NCBI RefSeq assembly: GCF_963678635.1
Contig: NC_087063.1
Location: forward strand, 78,391,617-78,455,616
Source of the DNA: Symsagittifera roscoffensis
Taxonomy: Eukaryota > Xenacoelomorpha > Acoela > Convolutidae
Direction of reading: 5' to 3'
DNA length: 64,000 nt
Shown here piece by piece: positions 24,101 to 28,275 of this stretch. A program made the position numbers and the translations under genes. Each line of letters starts with the position of its first letter. Position 1 is the first letter of the stretch. The notes beneath the pieces were generated by a model. It saw only the letters and a list, made by a program, of their open reading frames with translations, was not told the DNA's origin and searched no databases.

Positions 24101-24310
24101 CACATTATGGGCTGGGCCCCAAGTGCGATAGAGTTCCGCTCCTTAACCACAGGACAATTGGACGGCGTGTTTATGCAGCGAAACACGTTCAAGATGCGGT
24201 TCCTCTGTGAGTGCAACGACAAAGTGTTCTTCTCCTCCCACTCCAAGAGCGGAGTCAGTCAGATATATCTGCTAACGTTGAATCACCAGTCAATGATAGG
24301 GTCTAAGTGA
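1..24310 (+). CDS. MAP4K4: Misshapen-type GCK kinase (MAP4K4/TNIK/MINK1), C-terminal part, 8 exons
   Basis: Spliced gene, 5' end outside the window. Exons: <1-122, 826-1088, 1915-2314, 2677-2855, 3402-3501, 22685-22785, 23399-23723, 24084-24310; every junction is GT-AG and the phases agree throughout. The first three exons encode a Ser/Lys/Gln-rich linker. The rest encode a CNH (citron homology) domain with family landmarks: [76 protein letters not shown] and [12 protein letters not shown]. In known members the CNH domain binds small GTPases such as Rap2 and the kinase acts upstream of JNK and in cytoskeletal control. Intron 5 is about 19.2 kb because it holds the large LTR element in sense orientation. 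Which vertebrate paralogue is closest cannot be said; invertebrates usually have one gene. Exon calls are firm; the symbol is a family label. Confidence 0.9.
309..624. mobile_element. MITE of 316 bp in intron 1
   Basis: Inverted ends TAGCTGATTTAGG (309-321) and CCTAAATCAGCTA (612-624) match perfectly for 13 bp and partly beyond (a GCGGG block). No coding capacity. The outermost TA could be a TA-type target duplication. Related inner sequence recurs at 26330-26600, so this is a repeat family. It sits in the intron between the exons at 1-122 and 826-1088. Confidence 0.6.
826..1088 (+). CDS. MAP4K4: MAP4K-type gene, linker exon
   Basis: The acceptor is TTTTTCAG at 825. The exon completes the split codon and encodes a low-complexity Ser-rich linker (starts [12 protein letters not shown], includes [15 protein letters not shown]). 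It ends in phase 0 at ACG|GTAGGA, a weaker donor. Such linkers are typical between the kinase and CNH domains in this family. Confidence 0.75.
1089..1914 (+). other. Intron 2 of the kinase gene
   Basis: Intronic, rich in T and A, with no ORF or repeat that I can support. A block around 1250-1530 (CAGTTTTCTCAAATT.., TTTTTTTCTGTTTTCTTGCG) resembles 23050-23310 in intron 6 and 30770-30850 in reverse, so it holds an old dispersed repeat. Confidence 0.4.
1915..2314 (+). CDS. MAP4K4: MAP4K-type gene, linker to CNH start exon
   Basis: Acceptor TCTTTCAG at 1914, donor GGG|GTGAGT, phase 1 out. It encodes a Ser/Thr-rich segment with basic patches and then the CNH start [19 protein letters not shown], which corresponds to the conserved PEIRKY..RFNSEIL segment of TNIK/MINK proteins. 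Confidence 0.85.
2315..2676 (+). other. Intron 3 of the kinase gene
   Basis: 362 bp between GTGAGT and TTGTACAG; no further feature seen. Confidence 0.6.
2677..2855 (+). CDS. MAP4K4: MAP4K-type gene, CNH exon ([11 protein letters not shown])
   Basis: Acceptor TTGTACAG, donor AAG|GTATGC. The Gly of LWG is split across the junction, giving [22 protein letters not shown], a diagnostic CNH core. Confidence 0.9.
2856..3401 (+). other. Intron 4 of the kinase gene
   Basis: 546 bp between GTATGC and TACTTCAG; no further feature seen. Confidence 0.6.
3402..3501 (+). CDS. MAP4K4: MAP4K-type gene, CNH exon just before the retroelement
   Basis: Acceptor TACTTCAG, donor ATC G|GTCAGT. It encodes [20 protein letters not shown] and on to CNSFKI. 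The residue split at the donor is completed by the exon at 22685, 19 kb away, giving the expected ..KIVKYD..RFLVVA segment. A short direct duplication (about 22 bp) at 3492-3530 repeats the exon end and donor. Confidence 0.85.
3680..3683. repeat. Target-site duplication ATAA, left
   Basis: ATAA directly precedes the 5' LTR and matches 22642-22645 after the 3' LTR. Four to six bp is usual for Ty3/Gypsy integrases. Confidence 0.75.
3684..4091 (+). repeat. 5' LTR (408 bp)
   Basis: Starts TGGAACCTGATC and ends CCTAACTCA, i.e. canonical TG..CA. Identical to 22234-22641. It contains an AATAAA at 3888-3893 that may serve polyadenylation, and a donor-like GTAAGT near 3796. The intact identity shows recent insertion. 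Confidence 0.95.
4094..4103 (+). other. tRNA primer-binding site TGGTGCGACC
   Basis: Begins 2 bp after the 5' LTR with TGG, as expected for pairing with a tRNA 3' end (..GGTCGCACCA). The same ten bases follow the LTRs of the second element (38308, 42564). The tRNA species was not identified. Confidence 0.75.
4179..4412 (+). CDS. Possible 77-residue leader ORF
   Basis: ATG in an A-rich context (ACAAAATGTT), first ATG-led ORF of note after the primer site. The product is basic with [11 protein letters not shown] and no recognisable domain. It could be a chance or upstream regulatory ORF. The leader around it has no other coding signal. Confidence 0.25.
   Translation: MLYDNNLIEMSLRLNRSEPIFRTITELPRIGRRPRTKDDIRQSRNLPYSYMIVRQKPEQTFIFRILLAMNLDFHLQT
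4744..4828 (+). repeat. Duplicated 25-bp hairpin motif in the leader
   Basis: The same 25 bases stand at 4744-4768 and 4804-4828. Each begins and ends with GATC and contains AAGG-CTTAT-CCTT, an inverted repeat with a 5-base loop. Confidence 0.7.
5345..5812 (+). CDS. Retroelement ORF1, basic protein of 155 residues, function unknown
   Basis: First substantial ORF after the leader. Very rich in Lys/Arg (residues about 38-62, [20 protein letters not shown]) with an acidic Ser/Glu patch near residues 68-73 and again near 96-103. No domain recognised; a nucleic-acid-binding or nuclear-import role would fit the composition but is a guess. Its last 26 bases overlap the start of Gag-Pol, which lies in the +1 frame relative to it. 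The ORF stop lies inside CAG|GTGAAG (5806-5814), which also looks like a splice donor. It could be a separate early protein, or the front of a frameshifted Gag. Confidence 0.6.
   Translation: MSFKNLGNKQTIVLHNCEIDNKKYDLVITPHTQTVGYIRTKRQTLKRKIITKQRQITRKRFSKNRNAFSESETNSLDELYKLKESIDKNCPIHDQLYFSDSETTSNSSQRGKRRIKKQYKHKPVHLYNWNQPIRHINNYILTVIERKNEFNAHPR
5787..14051 (+). CDS. Gag-Pol polyprotein (single ORF, 2754 residues)
   Basis: One uninterrupted frame with no stop or frameshift between Gag and Pol. Order: N-terminal region (1-600) with a Gln/Asn/Pro-rich part and a 14-residue repeat near 515-552; capsid-like Gag domain (about 615-790); CCHC knuckle C856, C859, H864, C869; Asn/Arg/Ser-rich tail (about 905-1085); aspartic protease LIDSGAE with D1243; a linker (1380-1490); reverse transcriptase with YLDD at 1751-1754; RNase H with CDAS at 1899-1902 and FTDHKP; integrase with zinc finger (about 2258-2305) and D2335, D2395, E2431, that is D-x59-D-x35-E; and a C-terminal GPY-type module (RKGPYQI). 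Catalytic residues look intact, so it should be active. Gag of about 1200 residues is much larger than usual. The start is the ATG overlapping ORF1; another start is possible. Confidence 0.95.
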   Translation: MSSTHTPGEETPDDDEIFPFIVDADTDRGQHIFCQNLLVNLFEPGISPCKTEFPDVKIKRQIIDHYLKDICNITQQYGIYSIEFTSPNHNNKKYTIQTDDLDLEFSKVFSEYIKSIQYHNSQRANSIFTNEVFAIIYSYISILENEIPITNVSPTETSKHLKVRHEITLLSSYLNIIKENFTKDDVSQHTKHDLQKILAWFIIDYFTHNIDLIAQARKNFRPQNSNDDTAITEQSDYVWDPEWSHPAFISFPQSISSQAIGTISYIRDYVRVIPLTIDATPLNYNTFLPDTQNNSLNSTVIHNENLNGTRNLTQQDIQTPSHFINEEIVHTTTTQQSISPIRPNLTTPRNTNPSQTQVTLQSTVKPSVAPKYSHMDYQTYRPMTIPSKTRKTFTRNNFADHNYNYTHPSKTYNQPQRNFNQYTRSRNWDNPMAQPNSTNFQTNPPRDHSENYPFFQQNKNKKQTSYQMDYLSSDDDFLQPDIFAQNTQEYRKQGIQRTRTNHRNFSPQPIDAQNQQPIQQQNPIHTQSFQPIQQQNPIHTQSFQPIQQQNPMTAHSYQPSQMQNEIPLPYYLQQHEITRNQLSNFSQMPNAAESLQMTMNPYLMGGSSITSNKPLMVFTGTDPEYSVEDYLNAVTANLILNIGPEPINTPLHQNWIHRRTALIQTTLDGAAQKWFSVLPLEIKSNWKRFTQEFSKMFDSERNKQQQRVLCNEIRRLPNETIKQIAVRIETLVRKAYSLNTHDYKNTKMTEILMMTLTPQLRKIAIKKRASHPSSIREPDLDFRKLVDKLEQAEITMKLEETENLKLQYVNRIETTPTNINNIQESETDLVEKITEILNIYEKNPNFKGKPSFKKWCNYCRRYGHSISECRQKQQDNQNKPQKYKEPNKSFYQYMKKDQNLPNKTVHSNNSSGKPLPNNTNYTRNQSPYNSSYRGRSPERRNTNNSSQNHYNRPNSRNNYSRSNSNTQRFVSRSNSQSRNNYYPNNQSRNSSYNRNRNYSYNRNRSYSNNRNQNYPNNRSRNNSYNRSNYNRPNNNYQNRSRNNSQNRHPSYNNRYRNYSQSPHRNNNNYNNSNNRHRSSTPKHQRQINQVQLNPETTSDPPGIDDTVTDTLQLNQINCTSSDSESDTENTLSINMINVENDYESVIYEQPFSSHIYENQSEFLQNYYTTPINSTPTTQETNEINTTDQTNKNTKTKCLNTNHIYQNIQKEQPKEKIWTIPFLLESPRNKEFQPPDLEIDFLIDSGAESNIINIPTWNEIKTLHPKLIPLETSSKLATAQGSTLINYGKIQLFLLPTRTMEQSKILNKPFKQIFHITDIKYNIIGIPFISKYIPTINILNSKILIKDKYTKTKETSLTFFQRLNKQPPFFSKFYPIFNKQRKHLKPLSGNIYNFSIKQVHQYDKEQNKQKFYMSEFEFKPIHKFFKITISSIKYLKNSNSDIISLHVYNNTPYQVTLPLGLLGYCETNATISPIHEKAYRVNNILQLLDICQSTILNEELSINNIISNENRNTDYFTKTPYFKPTFNISNYTEDQQKFLTMFNFQHSQITQDEFEKLAKQLIKYSSVYATSKFDVGKISSSLHLPLKPDAVFKKQRASKVPIHLHDKVNRLLDILEQYNIISPVNKEEQPKGNTFINPVIILAKGESLKIVLDARYLNSLIDESKCNWPIEPIQVILTKINSKYFTTADMNSAYNQMPLDEQSRRLTQFVIGNQQYEFNRLFYGISIGPAAFSAFMSKIFRPLILKKNAITYLDDVFMQSQTKDEMFNVLEKYHQILQNENLKAAPDKSHFFLTRVKFLGHNIERKTITPLKSRIDAIQKLQPPTNKKKIQEFLGMLNFLSKYVYKMQLYLRPFYNILRQQNNFEWNTEHQTRFEEIKKLLTEQISNTIPDSNQPFYAMCDASNFGIGAALLQSHNGTNKMNLISANSRLFTQAELRLSTLMRECTAIIYTLTEYEFLILGSKHPTVLFTDHKPIIFLFTQKSNPNHRVYRFQLILMKFPNLHIVWTAGKNLALPDTLSRNTPPELLTRKTTVEIPKNIKFYLAENETSPRLECKYAVKTDIEQSQINNLQHFPLYLDCQNNHYEVDLLGTSTFKPIPYSQWIKNNTQQKRTKQHPPKKDHFPLIEKEDLTDKINLSGPQTNDSKYTINQVFDLHDPLDTIPLSKLEIENIFLPPTETITISTLKQYQNLDPVIRQLKSWHKYKTKPIKADSTILGNKTLLRYFRKFNNTTINENTDLLEYNLNESTVPCLPLSMILIAFNISHTQNIKGHSGSEKTYSNFIQNFYFPNAPIWIKVLCNDCIVCQLNKPYPNQKQIAQKQDFKGQSLYFNHRISFDTKGPISPSSEGNSYIMVIVDAFTHYVALNPVPHCNAYYAYTTLYEHWIAKFGLPEILVTDNGTEFINNEIITLCHLYNIKHKPRTSHAPWTNGLVEGMNRSLQEYLRCIINGNDTKYTEWSADVKLFPLAYNSQITTTLGMSPYERVFNQKPRKPIMFTANSHKNAQGYCQPNKDSICYNLPLHTHDEDHFHHPQILKLASGTHTEWILNRDKKHNEIYQKITKKLLQRQNINEQINSRFTPASDLKIGTFVLIPNFNTQKGISKKLQPLRKGPYQIIAKPTDVTYKITDSNKKEIVQHRNNLLPYYPKEYALRELTQLYSFTGLKIIQNEPHLKNTEQNDNPTENQNTKPTATKNNTQNHKESPKQRKNRKMTEQIIPQEQIDKSENRKTTRLRNQPRKNYKIFIPQSKILKKVEFKK
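7332..7440 (+). repeat. 42-bp tandem repeat within Gag
   Basis: About 2.6 copies of a 42-base unit encoding [14 protein letters not shown]. In frame, so the repeat lengthens the Gln-rich part of Gag without breaking it. Confidence 0.8.
14052..14651 (+). other. 600-bp non-coding gap between Gag-Pol and the 3' gene block
   Basis: No ORF of note. C- and A-rich text with short direct repeats (TTAGCCTAAAGTA at about 14411 and 14441). It may hold signals for making the downstream mRNA. No promoter recognised. Confidence 0.4.
14652..14882 (+). CDS. Retroelement ORF3, 76-residue hydrophobic protein
   Basis: Small ORF dominated by Ile, Leu and Phe ([20 protein letters not shown]), predicting one or two membrane spans; no homologue recognised. 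It ends in ATGA at 14879-14882, where the next ORF starts, so the two genes share bases. Small hydrophobic proteins of this kind in other viruses include viroporins and assembly factors, but the assignment here is only by composition. AT-rich DNA can produce such ORFs by chance; the exact stop-start junction with another membrane ORF argues against that. A CAG|GTACGA at 14852-14860 could be a donor. Confidence 0.45.
   Translation: MLFSQTVAQILINFKHFFSILEAFIIFLFDILESFLIILIIFCNIFLIFYTILELFLQLSKTLEYIHRYDFNNLSK
14879..15067 (+). CDS. Retroelement ORF4, 62-residue membrane protein
   Basis: Starts in the ATGA that ends ORF3, the arrangement used for coupled termination and reinitiation. Two hydrophobic segments (about residues 11-30, [20 protein letters not shown], and 35-51) separated by a short Cys/Lys turn, with a basic C-terminus. 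Predicted small double-spanning membrane protein. Function unknown. Only 8 bases separate its stop from the opening of the ATG-less ORF5. Confidence 0.45.
   Translation: MIRTIFSRTDIFLLFVIFITFLSSLILTICKCIKKAILTFALATVLLILFLEEYYNKHKISR
15076..16209 (+). CDS. Retroelement ORF5, 377 codons open but with no ATG
   Basis: Open from the codon after TAA (15073-15075) to TAA at 16207-16209. I found no in-frame ATG anywhere in it, so it must be reached by splicing, frameshifting or a non-AUG start. The N-terminal two thirds are rich in Pro, Ser, Thr and Gln ([19 protein letters not shown], later [16 protein letters not shown]). The C-terminal 130 residues look folded ([55 protein letters not shown]). 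Three phase-0 acceptor-like AGs lie at 15108, 15114 and 15120. A frameshift from ORF4 is unlikely because stops in both frames intervene. It overlaps the envelope ORF by 13 bases. No family recognised. Confidence 0.65.
   Translation, partial: FKKPSKIATQQSQNQSSPTSSQDNQTPPSTTQNPQTSTRISFQDNPYTFEERHARLSEPLEPVQRQAPLSEPTYNLYPTLPQELSRIKNSSQNQNTVEINRQIIHPRRNRNFQTPRVHFDIPQSPSQNTPENPIGILPETPTLLSQRSTSSLPSDYLGSTPTSEQIRENPFNPPNQASRLPYWTTHSFTQGEPNLVNEPIDISTDTTTSSSLPETLSLPSTPSISQFSPPPFNLNFPNNLDARYREQSSINIPLRLDWNTFTAPPPLFGQHQESNRLHNWALNRLQYRQDIHNDIRDHNIQILQQNSLQLKFEITVKLNNITQHPYPLNPPNITAQSLPPPFITTEVIYKYDRYTKNTIGYITFYNPYSGLSYTCIF
16197..18815 (+). CDS. Envelope-like glycoprotein (872 residues)
   Basis: N-terminal signal peptide (residues 1-18, [18 protein letters not shown]), a long Cys-containing ectodomain opening with HYDC at 37-40, a strong hydrophobic segment around 698-726 ([20 protein letters not shown]), a second around 743-763, and a tail of about 110 residues rich in Pro, Asn and Gln. 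This is the layout of a membrane-fusion glycoprotein. It is clearly related to the broken envelope at 39009-41248: both share the HYDC start, the Cys spacing, the E/KGF..TG..I..P..TG segment and the C-terminal membrane region. The HYDC-type opening recalls glycoproteins in other invertebrate LTR elements and in chuvirus-like viruses, from memory and untested. The ATG lies within the end of ORF5; the stop shares ATGA with ORF7. Confidence 0.85.
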   Translation: MYILKLLIFLQLLFLVISNQNINPSPRTGPQDLLVTHYDCEENEQKTLHKYAINQVSQCETEPQAIETTDVIATLYSKARATTVTGYKFTATFSEKKVHCSQVSNGNKNRLDHESFYQSNIERLLHLNPDDCKNELLRLNITQNKNSQRKLVNFQVFSDSVHQSQLERHQGHIKLDEKYPYNGAHGRLTYDLHDKHWIPHIGINDPSNCKADTKNKGYQEIMFFDWKIQLEKIQLTRDLSDNTMIYQGIRLPCKNDQGYCDPTTRTQATIVWFPEDTCTTFQVAKIHARMIKFHEKYFIQSIPYEQVHPSRKLSSNFRNIDNIENKLTRFQIYQETELACKYRNPLHRTQYSEILVEYEKGFDMTTGKIKIDPYATGHPLNEGTSYIPVNFEKSNGQPGGHLKPQDTRSTRLQELSLMNTTYFGNIHYDIHLDMKLDYTISRIFQEMSLSELETLHQLCELERTQILQSLALAVLKIPYAGYLLSGNRSNFLDYEGNILWFYTCTKKVSPLYVFEDKRCYKRIPIFYKNKVHFVDTLSRRTYFWDTAVPCGSENSHNVVQLNPDENKYYLLTPYPTLMQSLKKFSPESIRAIARNPNIDLQSIGIYSKSDIQHHIRTQQFQELLTQMDTIQRQSIDQNLRKLAETAGFADIYTQDYSGYFKDIKDYIYLNGEKYRPQDISPINIFSFVTLKNEILDFLGWPYYILEKLTILYAMFNFIGFLFSLLKGIYNTCAIHTQVNRQASVARILFAGFFGIFSTSINKILLDAQIKEYNTKITTRQNTYDEEHNNVDITPTAPQLPPLPNNHPLSLVPRNFRNLAITHNPNFRLTTSQSPIQHIMTHQSQDDNTYEQIIEQPHTTAFQSQNNHFFSPR
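18812..20614 (+). CDS. Retroelement ORF7, orphan protein of 600 residues
   Basis: Starts in the ATGA that ends the envelope ORF. The first 200 residues are low complexity (Ser, Pro, Thr, Asn), encoded by unusually C-rich DNA. Residues 200-600 look folded: aromatic-rich with no membrane segment ([54 protein letters not shown]-like [13 protein letters not shown]). No domain recognised. Position after env matches accessory genes of complex retroviruses, but no homology to them is seen. An independent gene, intact and as long as many capsids, in a recently mobile element implies that it is used. A 79-bp intron-like segment starts 4 bases after its stop. Confidence 0.75.
   Translation: MSRQLGSLHRSNSHPTNLTSPVPIIPLFAFPPPDFPSSNVTSGMNSDTNSHISVLYSISQLNNPNIETPDEFADSEPSPSNNFHNSSNFSQPPFQPILSNNPDPITPTPSYASQVTPTYSSYHSDQSSHSPDTPRISPELDNFITLQQPYHLNTPTINQISSTINSSNPPTPTPSSTYTESLAPSSTSTESSLNTNRAYRTFKRKFPNHPFPAKPGTAREYINHPKHTNTKEFLAITLPSFPQYTLNTPHDTNETRNFVDEYVLMPTLSWTSYYHFTNPLCLPLSNTHIDIERNTDMLYRLTTPLTPRQFTYVGYKKSLKTHTAPRANEYTLEYYDHNIIRANQDQFLDDDRFANPQITEKFFIKTPYTFTLNIFDRKFDHIISEALTDTQAYEIFEERFQIFSLTFHFLAPHERDLHCSHDIMLRTKQTHTYSYYRFIQNHFDLHTPSRQPHHRFQFINSKYTSPFFLNFTYCIKDTNLHGILRNYDPITQMYIFCPITKTFNAEESRPFLIPHEFVQPIEIPILEFIHNTKFNHKLYNLIQNTPYEFAVGTEELTTIKALQLLWPLLQTKNIIRILAKLLTTSELIHDIFPHGFFPDD
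20618..20696 (+). other. Intron-like segment of 79 bp after ORF7
   Basis: Donor ACAG|GTAAGTATG, branch-point consensus TACTAAC at 20641-20647, T-rich tract and acceptor TTTCTTTAG ending at 20696, 50 bases after the branch A. A second AG lies at 20704. All signals are near perfect. The stop of ORF7 is at 20612-20614, 3 bases before the exon end. Confidence 0.65.
20697..22219 (+). other. Non-coding 3' region of the retroelement
   Basis: 1.5 kb without a supported gene. It holds three GCAGTAAAT motifs (20828, 20862, 20915), two of them preceded by TTCCCCCA; a duplicated GGCCTAACCCACC (21473, 21517) flanking the palindrome AGGACGTCCT; and scattered A-rich text. Possibly RNA export, stability or packaging signals (inference). 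Confidence 0.5.
22220..22233 (+). other. Polypurine-tract region
   Basis: AAAACCCGGATGGG lies directly before the 3' LTR; its last purines GGATGGG are the likely plus-strand primer. Confidence 0.5.
22234..22641 (+). repeat. 3' LTR (408 bp)
   Basis: Identical copy of the 5' LTR, preceded by a purine-rich GGATGGG and followed by the ATAA duplication. If its AATAAA (22438-22443) is used, host transcripts entering intron 5 could end here. Confidence 0.95.
22642..22645. repeat. Target-site duplication ATAA, right
   Basis: Second copy of the 4-bp duplication; after it the sequence returns to host intron leading to the exon at 22685. Confidence 0.75.
22685..22785 (+). CDS. MAP4K4: MAP4K-type gene, CNH exon just after the retroelement
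   Basis: Acceptor TTTCAG at 22684, donor ACG|GTTGGT. It encodes [20 protein letters not shown] and [13 protein letters not shown]; the motif AWAPKP.HKFMA is nearly invariant in this family. Confidence 0.92.
22786..23398 (+). other. Intron 6 of the kinase gene
   Basis: 613 bp, no gene. The stretch 23050-23310 is a diverged copy of the repeat also seen near 1250-1530. Confidence 0.5.
23399..23723 (+). CDS. MAP4K4: MAP4K-type gene, CNH exon
   Basis: Acceptor TGTTTCAG, donor GTC G|GTAAGT. It encodes the middle of the CNH propeller ([60 protein letters not shown]). Confidence 0.92.
23724..24083 (+). other. Intron 7 of the kinase gene with a weak tRNA-like repeat
   Basis: 360 bp. Positions 23866-23945 carry a box-A-like GGTGGCTAGTGT and a box-B-like GGGGCTCGACTCC, resembling the SINE heads further along, but no cloverleaf could be confirmed. 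Confidence 0.35.
24084..24310 (+). CDS. MAP4K4: MAP4K-type gene, last coding exon
   Basis: Acceptor TTGTTTAG. It encodes [40 protein letters not shown] and [20 protein letters not shown], ending with TGA at 24308. These are the last CNH blades. A polyadenylation signal follows 29 bp after the stop. Confidence 0.92.
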
Positions 24311-24338
24311 AGTCAAGGATTAGATATTGAGTTGTGAA

Positions 24339-24344
24339 AATAAA
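24339..24344 (+). terminator. Polyadenylation signal AATAAA of the kinase gene
   Basis: Canonical AATAAA 28 bp downstream of the TGA stop at 24308-24310. Confidence 0.6.
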
Positions 24345-26109
24345 CAAATGATATTTCTAACGTCATACAGGACACTTGAAAATGAAGAAAACAAAATTGC
24401 AGAAAAGAACGTAAGAAAAAATAACGAACATCCAGAAGTCAATCTTGGCATCAACCCCGAATTACTAGATGTCTTCAAGAGGCGTTTTCGATACCAATCA
24501 TACCTTCTATCGCCGTCCTTCGGAAACGTTGTTTCGATAAGCACTAGTTTATCTCAAAACTTTTCTACCAATTGAAGTGAAATGCAACAAAAAAACTGTG
24601 GGAATCTGAAACTGCCTGAATTTGATTTCTGTACATTGATATGCAGCGTCATTTTGATTAGATTTTAGTTTGAGCTTTTCTATCTGTAGTTTCCACAAAT
24701 TTTTCTTTCTTTGAGAGCAAAATATTTACCGTAATGTACATTCAATGTCTGGCGAAAGAGGGCTCATTTCATTTCACCTTATAAAGTCATGTTTTTATCA
24801 GTTGCATTCAATTCAAAATTATCTAACTTAAAAAAACTAATATCAATATTTCACAGGACATAGTAGGTAGCATGCAGTTTTATCGCTTTTTCATGCTGTT
24901 AACAGATAATGATACCGAATCAGTCGCTAGCTATTAATAACTAATTAATTACATAATTAACCCCTAATTTGAAGAGTGTAATTATTACAATTTGAAAGTT
25001 TTAGAACACAATACCTTCGCTTCTATCGGAATTTGACTTACTTTTATCAGTTGTGCTACTGGCCAGTACATAGTTTTATTGTCCTCTGGTGCTATTTGTC
25101 TCTTTTTTTTTCTGCCCCCCCTTCCACAATTTTTGTGTCTCCTCGCGCAAGATAAAAGTGTCCCAGATTTTTTTTTCACAAATTCCATCGTTGCAAGTAG
25201 ATCGCCAAAGTTTAAGTGATAATTTCCAACAAAGTTCAAATCGATCAATTCAAACTCACATAACACCTGTAAAATATTTCGATGTTTTTGCATGTTTTAT
25301 TCGCCAATGTTCTAATTCCGCATTGTTACAGAAAGTAGTCTGATCATGTTTTTGATGTTATTGAATGTTTCCGTCCCTGTTGCAAGAATTTGTTGCGTAC
25401 TATCTCTGTACAGTGTGCTTTCCGTGCGATAGTGCTAATTTTTCCTCATGTGCGAAGCGTGCGAAATGCGACTATGAATCGCCTACAAATCCAGTGCCTG
25501 CAATGTGCTTGCTCAATTATAAACCCTCTAGCGTTTTTCAAGACAAAATTTGATTCGTAATAGATAAAATACCACCGACAGGCTAGTTCAAATTTATATT
25601 TTCCCTGTGACCGGAATTCAGTATTCAGTTCTCTTGTTCATCTGACTTATAAGTTTTACCCAAATACTGAAAATATATTTTTTAAATAATTCCAAGCAGT
25701 TTTGATAGCTTTCTGCATTCAAAATTTTTCTTCCGATTTTAGGAAAGCAACTAAAAGATCGTTTTTTTTCTGGCAAAATTAGACTAGACTTGATGTCAGT
25801 GATTGAACAGATTCTGAATAATGCTTGTAGAATGAGAATGCGACATAGTAATTTGGCGCATAAATTGGCGCCAAGTGGTGATTATTTTGTAGATTATGTT
25901 TATTTATGTCTAATCAGTTTCTAATCGATTTGTACTACCGCAATGCAATGTAAAATTTATTCTTTTCATAGCTATCCGATAAGATGATACGACATTTGTT
26001 GATAGAATTAAATCTACTTTCTTTATATTTTATGAAGTTCGCAAGTTCGCAACGCACTTAACATACTTTGAGTTACATTTTTTTCCCAATACAAATCGGA
26101 AAATATATT

Positions 26110-26640
26110 AGTTTTGTCGGGGGCGCTCAACAGTGCCGAAGTACAACAGTACCAAAAAGGAGGGAAAATTTCAGAAAAATTTAAATCGGGCTTATCTAGG
26201 ATTTTCTCGAGGGGGGGGGGGAGCAGATTTTCAAAAACGAAAATTTTGACGACCCTTTTTTTTAGGTCGACCAAATTCATTTTCCGAGCTCTGCCAAAGC
26301 AGTAAAAAGACGCTGTTTTGGCCAAATTTTCTACGCCGCCGGCAAATTTTTGAAAAAACATGTCTAAAAAGCCTTTTTTGGGCACTGGAAAATTTTGACA
26401 AAAAATCGCGTTTTTTTTGGCGCGCGCTCCCCCTCAAAAAATAGTATTTTAAAATTGAAGACGCCTTTTTAAAATTTTTATGGTCGGTCGGCCAAAAATA
26501 GATTTTTTAAAAAGTACCAAAGGAGGGACCCTTGAGTCGGCAGGGGGTCAAATCCCTGAGAGGGTAGGCATCAGCCCTCACCCTTAATCCGCCCCTGATT
26601 TAAATGCTTTTTCTAAAGAGCGGGAAATTACTGACGCTAA
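26110..26640. repeat. Repeat related to the intron-1 MITE
   Basis: Shares ordered blocks with 309-624: GGAAAATTTTGAC, a CCCCTCAAAA block, GGTCGGTCGGCCAAAA, AGTACCAAAGG, and a GTCAAATCCCTGAG block, ending CCGCCCCTGATTTAAA. The left end is not clear. Part (CCGAGCTCTGCCAAAGCAG) also recurs near 51840. Confidence 0.5.
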
Positions 26641-28191
26641 TTAACAGAAAATACAATTTTGGCGCCAAAATTTCAGTAAACTAAAAAATTATTTTGGCAT
26701 CAAAATGTCTCAATTGCAAATTTTCTCGCTCAAAATTTTAAAGAGGCACTTAAGATTGTAAACGTTCGCCGTTTAGTTTTTGATTGCCGCACTTATTATG
26801 TTGAAAATTGTTCAAATTTTTTTTGGCACTGTTAAACAAAATTTTCATTTTCGGCATTGTTGTACTTCGGAACTGTTGTACTGCCCCGTTATCGGACCAG
26901 TTTCGTTCCGACCACTGAAAATTTGGTTGAACTTTATCTTCGGGTGTTTTAGTTTTTTTTTCACACAAAATCAGGTACCACAATTCATTAGTAAGAATAA
27001 TCGAGTGATTCATCTTAGTAAAAGCCTCTTCAGGTTTGGAGCTTCTCAGAAAAATGTTTGAAAATCAAACACAAGTCCAATTTTTAAGCAACATTAAATT
27101 TTTTTTGTTTGGTCAATCAATTTTTGAAACAACCGTATTCGATTATGAATAAATTATTTACTAACGTTGTAAGTTTTTGACTGTCTGATATAATGCAAAA
27201 ATACTGTCGCAAATTTGAATTAAAAAATGTTTTTCAAGCTTTTATGAGTAATTGGAACTTTCTGTGCAAATTGCACAGCAACCGGTTGCTTTTGTTATGT
27301 TGGGTTTTAAGGCAAAGTTGGCTTTATCGGCGAACTGTAAGCAATTTTGCTTCATACATTCATTACACCAGCGGATAAGCCTAGAGACGAAACTTAAAAG
27401 GACTGGGGATTGGTCGTAGGCGTCCTAGTTTGAATCCAGCTTTGAGTTAATATATTCGCAAAATGAAAATTTTTCGCCGAAAACTTTAATTGCCTGACAA
27501 TCTTTTATATGCTTATTACCGTTGATTTAGTTGCCTTGCTTAAACTTTTTTTTCGGTTTTACTTTTGTTTCTGAAAATTCATTGGTTGTGCGTATGATAG
27601 AGATCCAAAAATTTTGCTCAAATGGTGTTTTTTGTCCATTCATTTTCTTTTGCCCAAGAAAACTATAAAATGTGTTTTTACCCTTGCGATAGGCAAGGTT
27701 ATTGCAATCGGGTACTATTTTTTTCCGTAAATAATTTTGGTCACAGGATATGCAATTATAGAAGATTTCAGTTTCACCAAAGTTCACTTTTAACAGCGCT
27801 AGTTTGTGGTCTATGTTTCTGTTTTTAGACTTACTGAGTTACTATTTTTTAGGCTTAATTGATTTCGTCCCATTTTTTTTATTTACCGGGTGTTTTTTCA
27901 TTGATATTTTCAAAATTCAATCAATTGATTTAAATCAATTTTGACGACCGCAACTAATTTTGTTTTTTACACGCTTTTGGATTGAAAGCAATTATTTGAA
28001 GTGATTCTTTGCTTGACTTTTTCTCAAAACTTTTCGTTTTTTGAATGTTTTTTTTTCCATTTTTTTGCTAGTGTGTGCAGTTCGCTTAAAACAACTTAAC
28101 GTCATTAAGTTTTTTGAAAAAACGTCGACAAAGTATCGTACAGCTTTTTCAACTTGCTTTCTTATTGAATCTTAACATTTCCAAATTTCCT

Positions 28192-28275
28192 TCGTAAGTA
28201 GCCGAGAGGTAGCACCGTCGCCTTTGCAATCTAAGGTCAGGGATTCAAATCCCGGCCGGATTTTTTTTTCATTCA
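28192..28275 (+). repeat. tRNA-derived SINE head
   Basis: Box A TAGCCGAGAGGTAG and box B GGATTCAAATCCC at tRNA-like spacing with an anticodon-like arm between. The acceptor ends do not pair, so it is not a tRNA gene. A poly-T run and an AT-rich tail follow. Confidence 0.6.

Noticed and set aside
28196-28268. Possible functional tRNA gene
   Set aside because: Box A and B are good but the two acceptor ends do not pair; it behaves as a SINE head.
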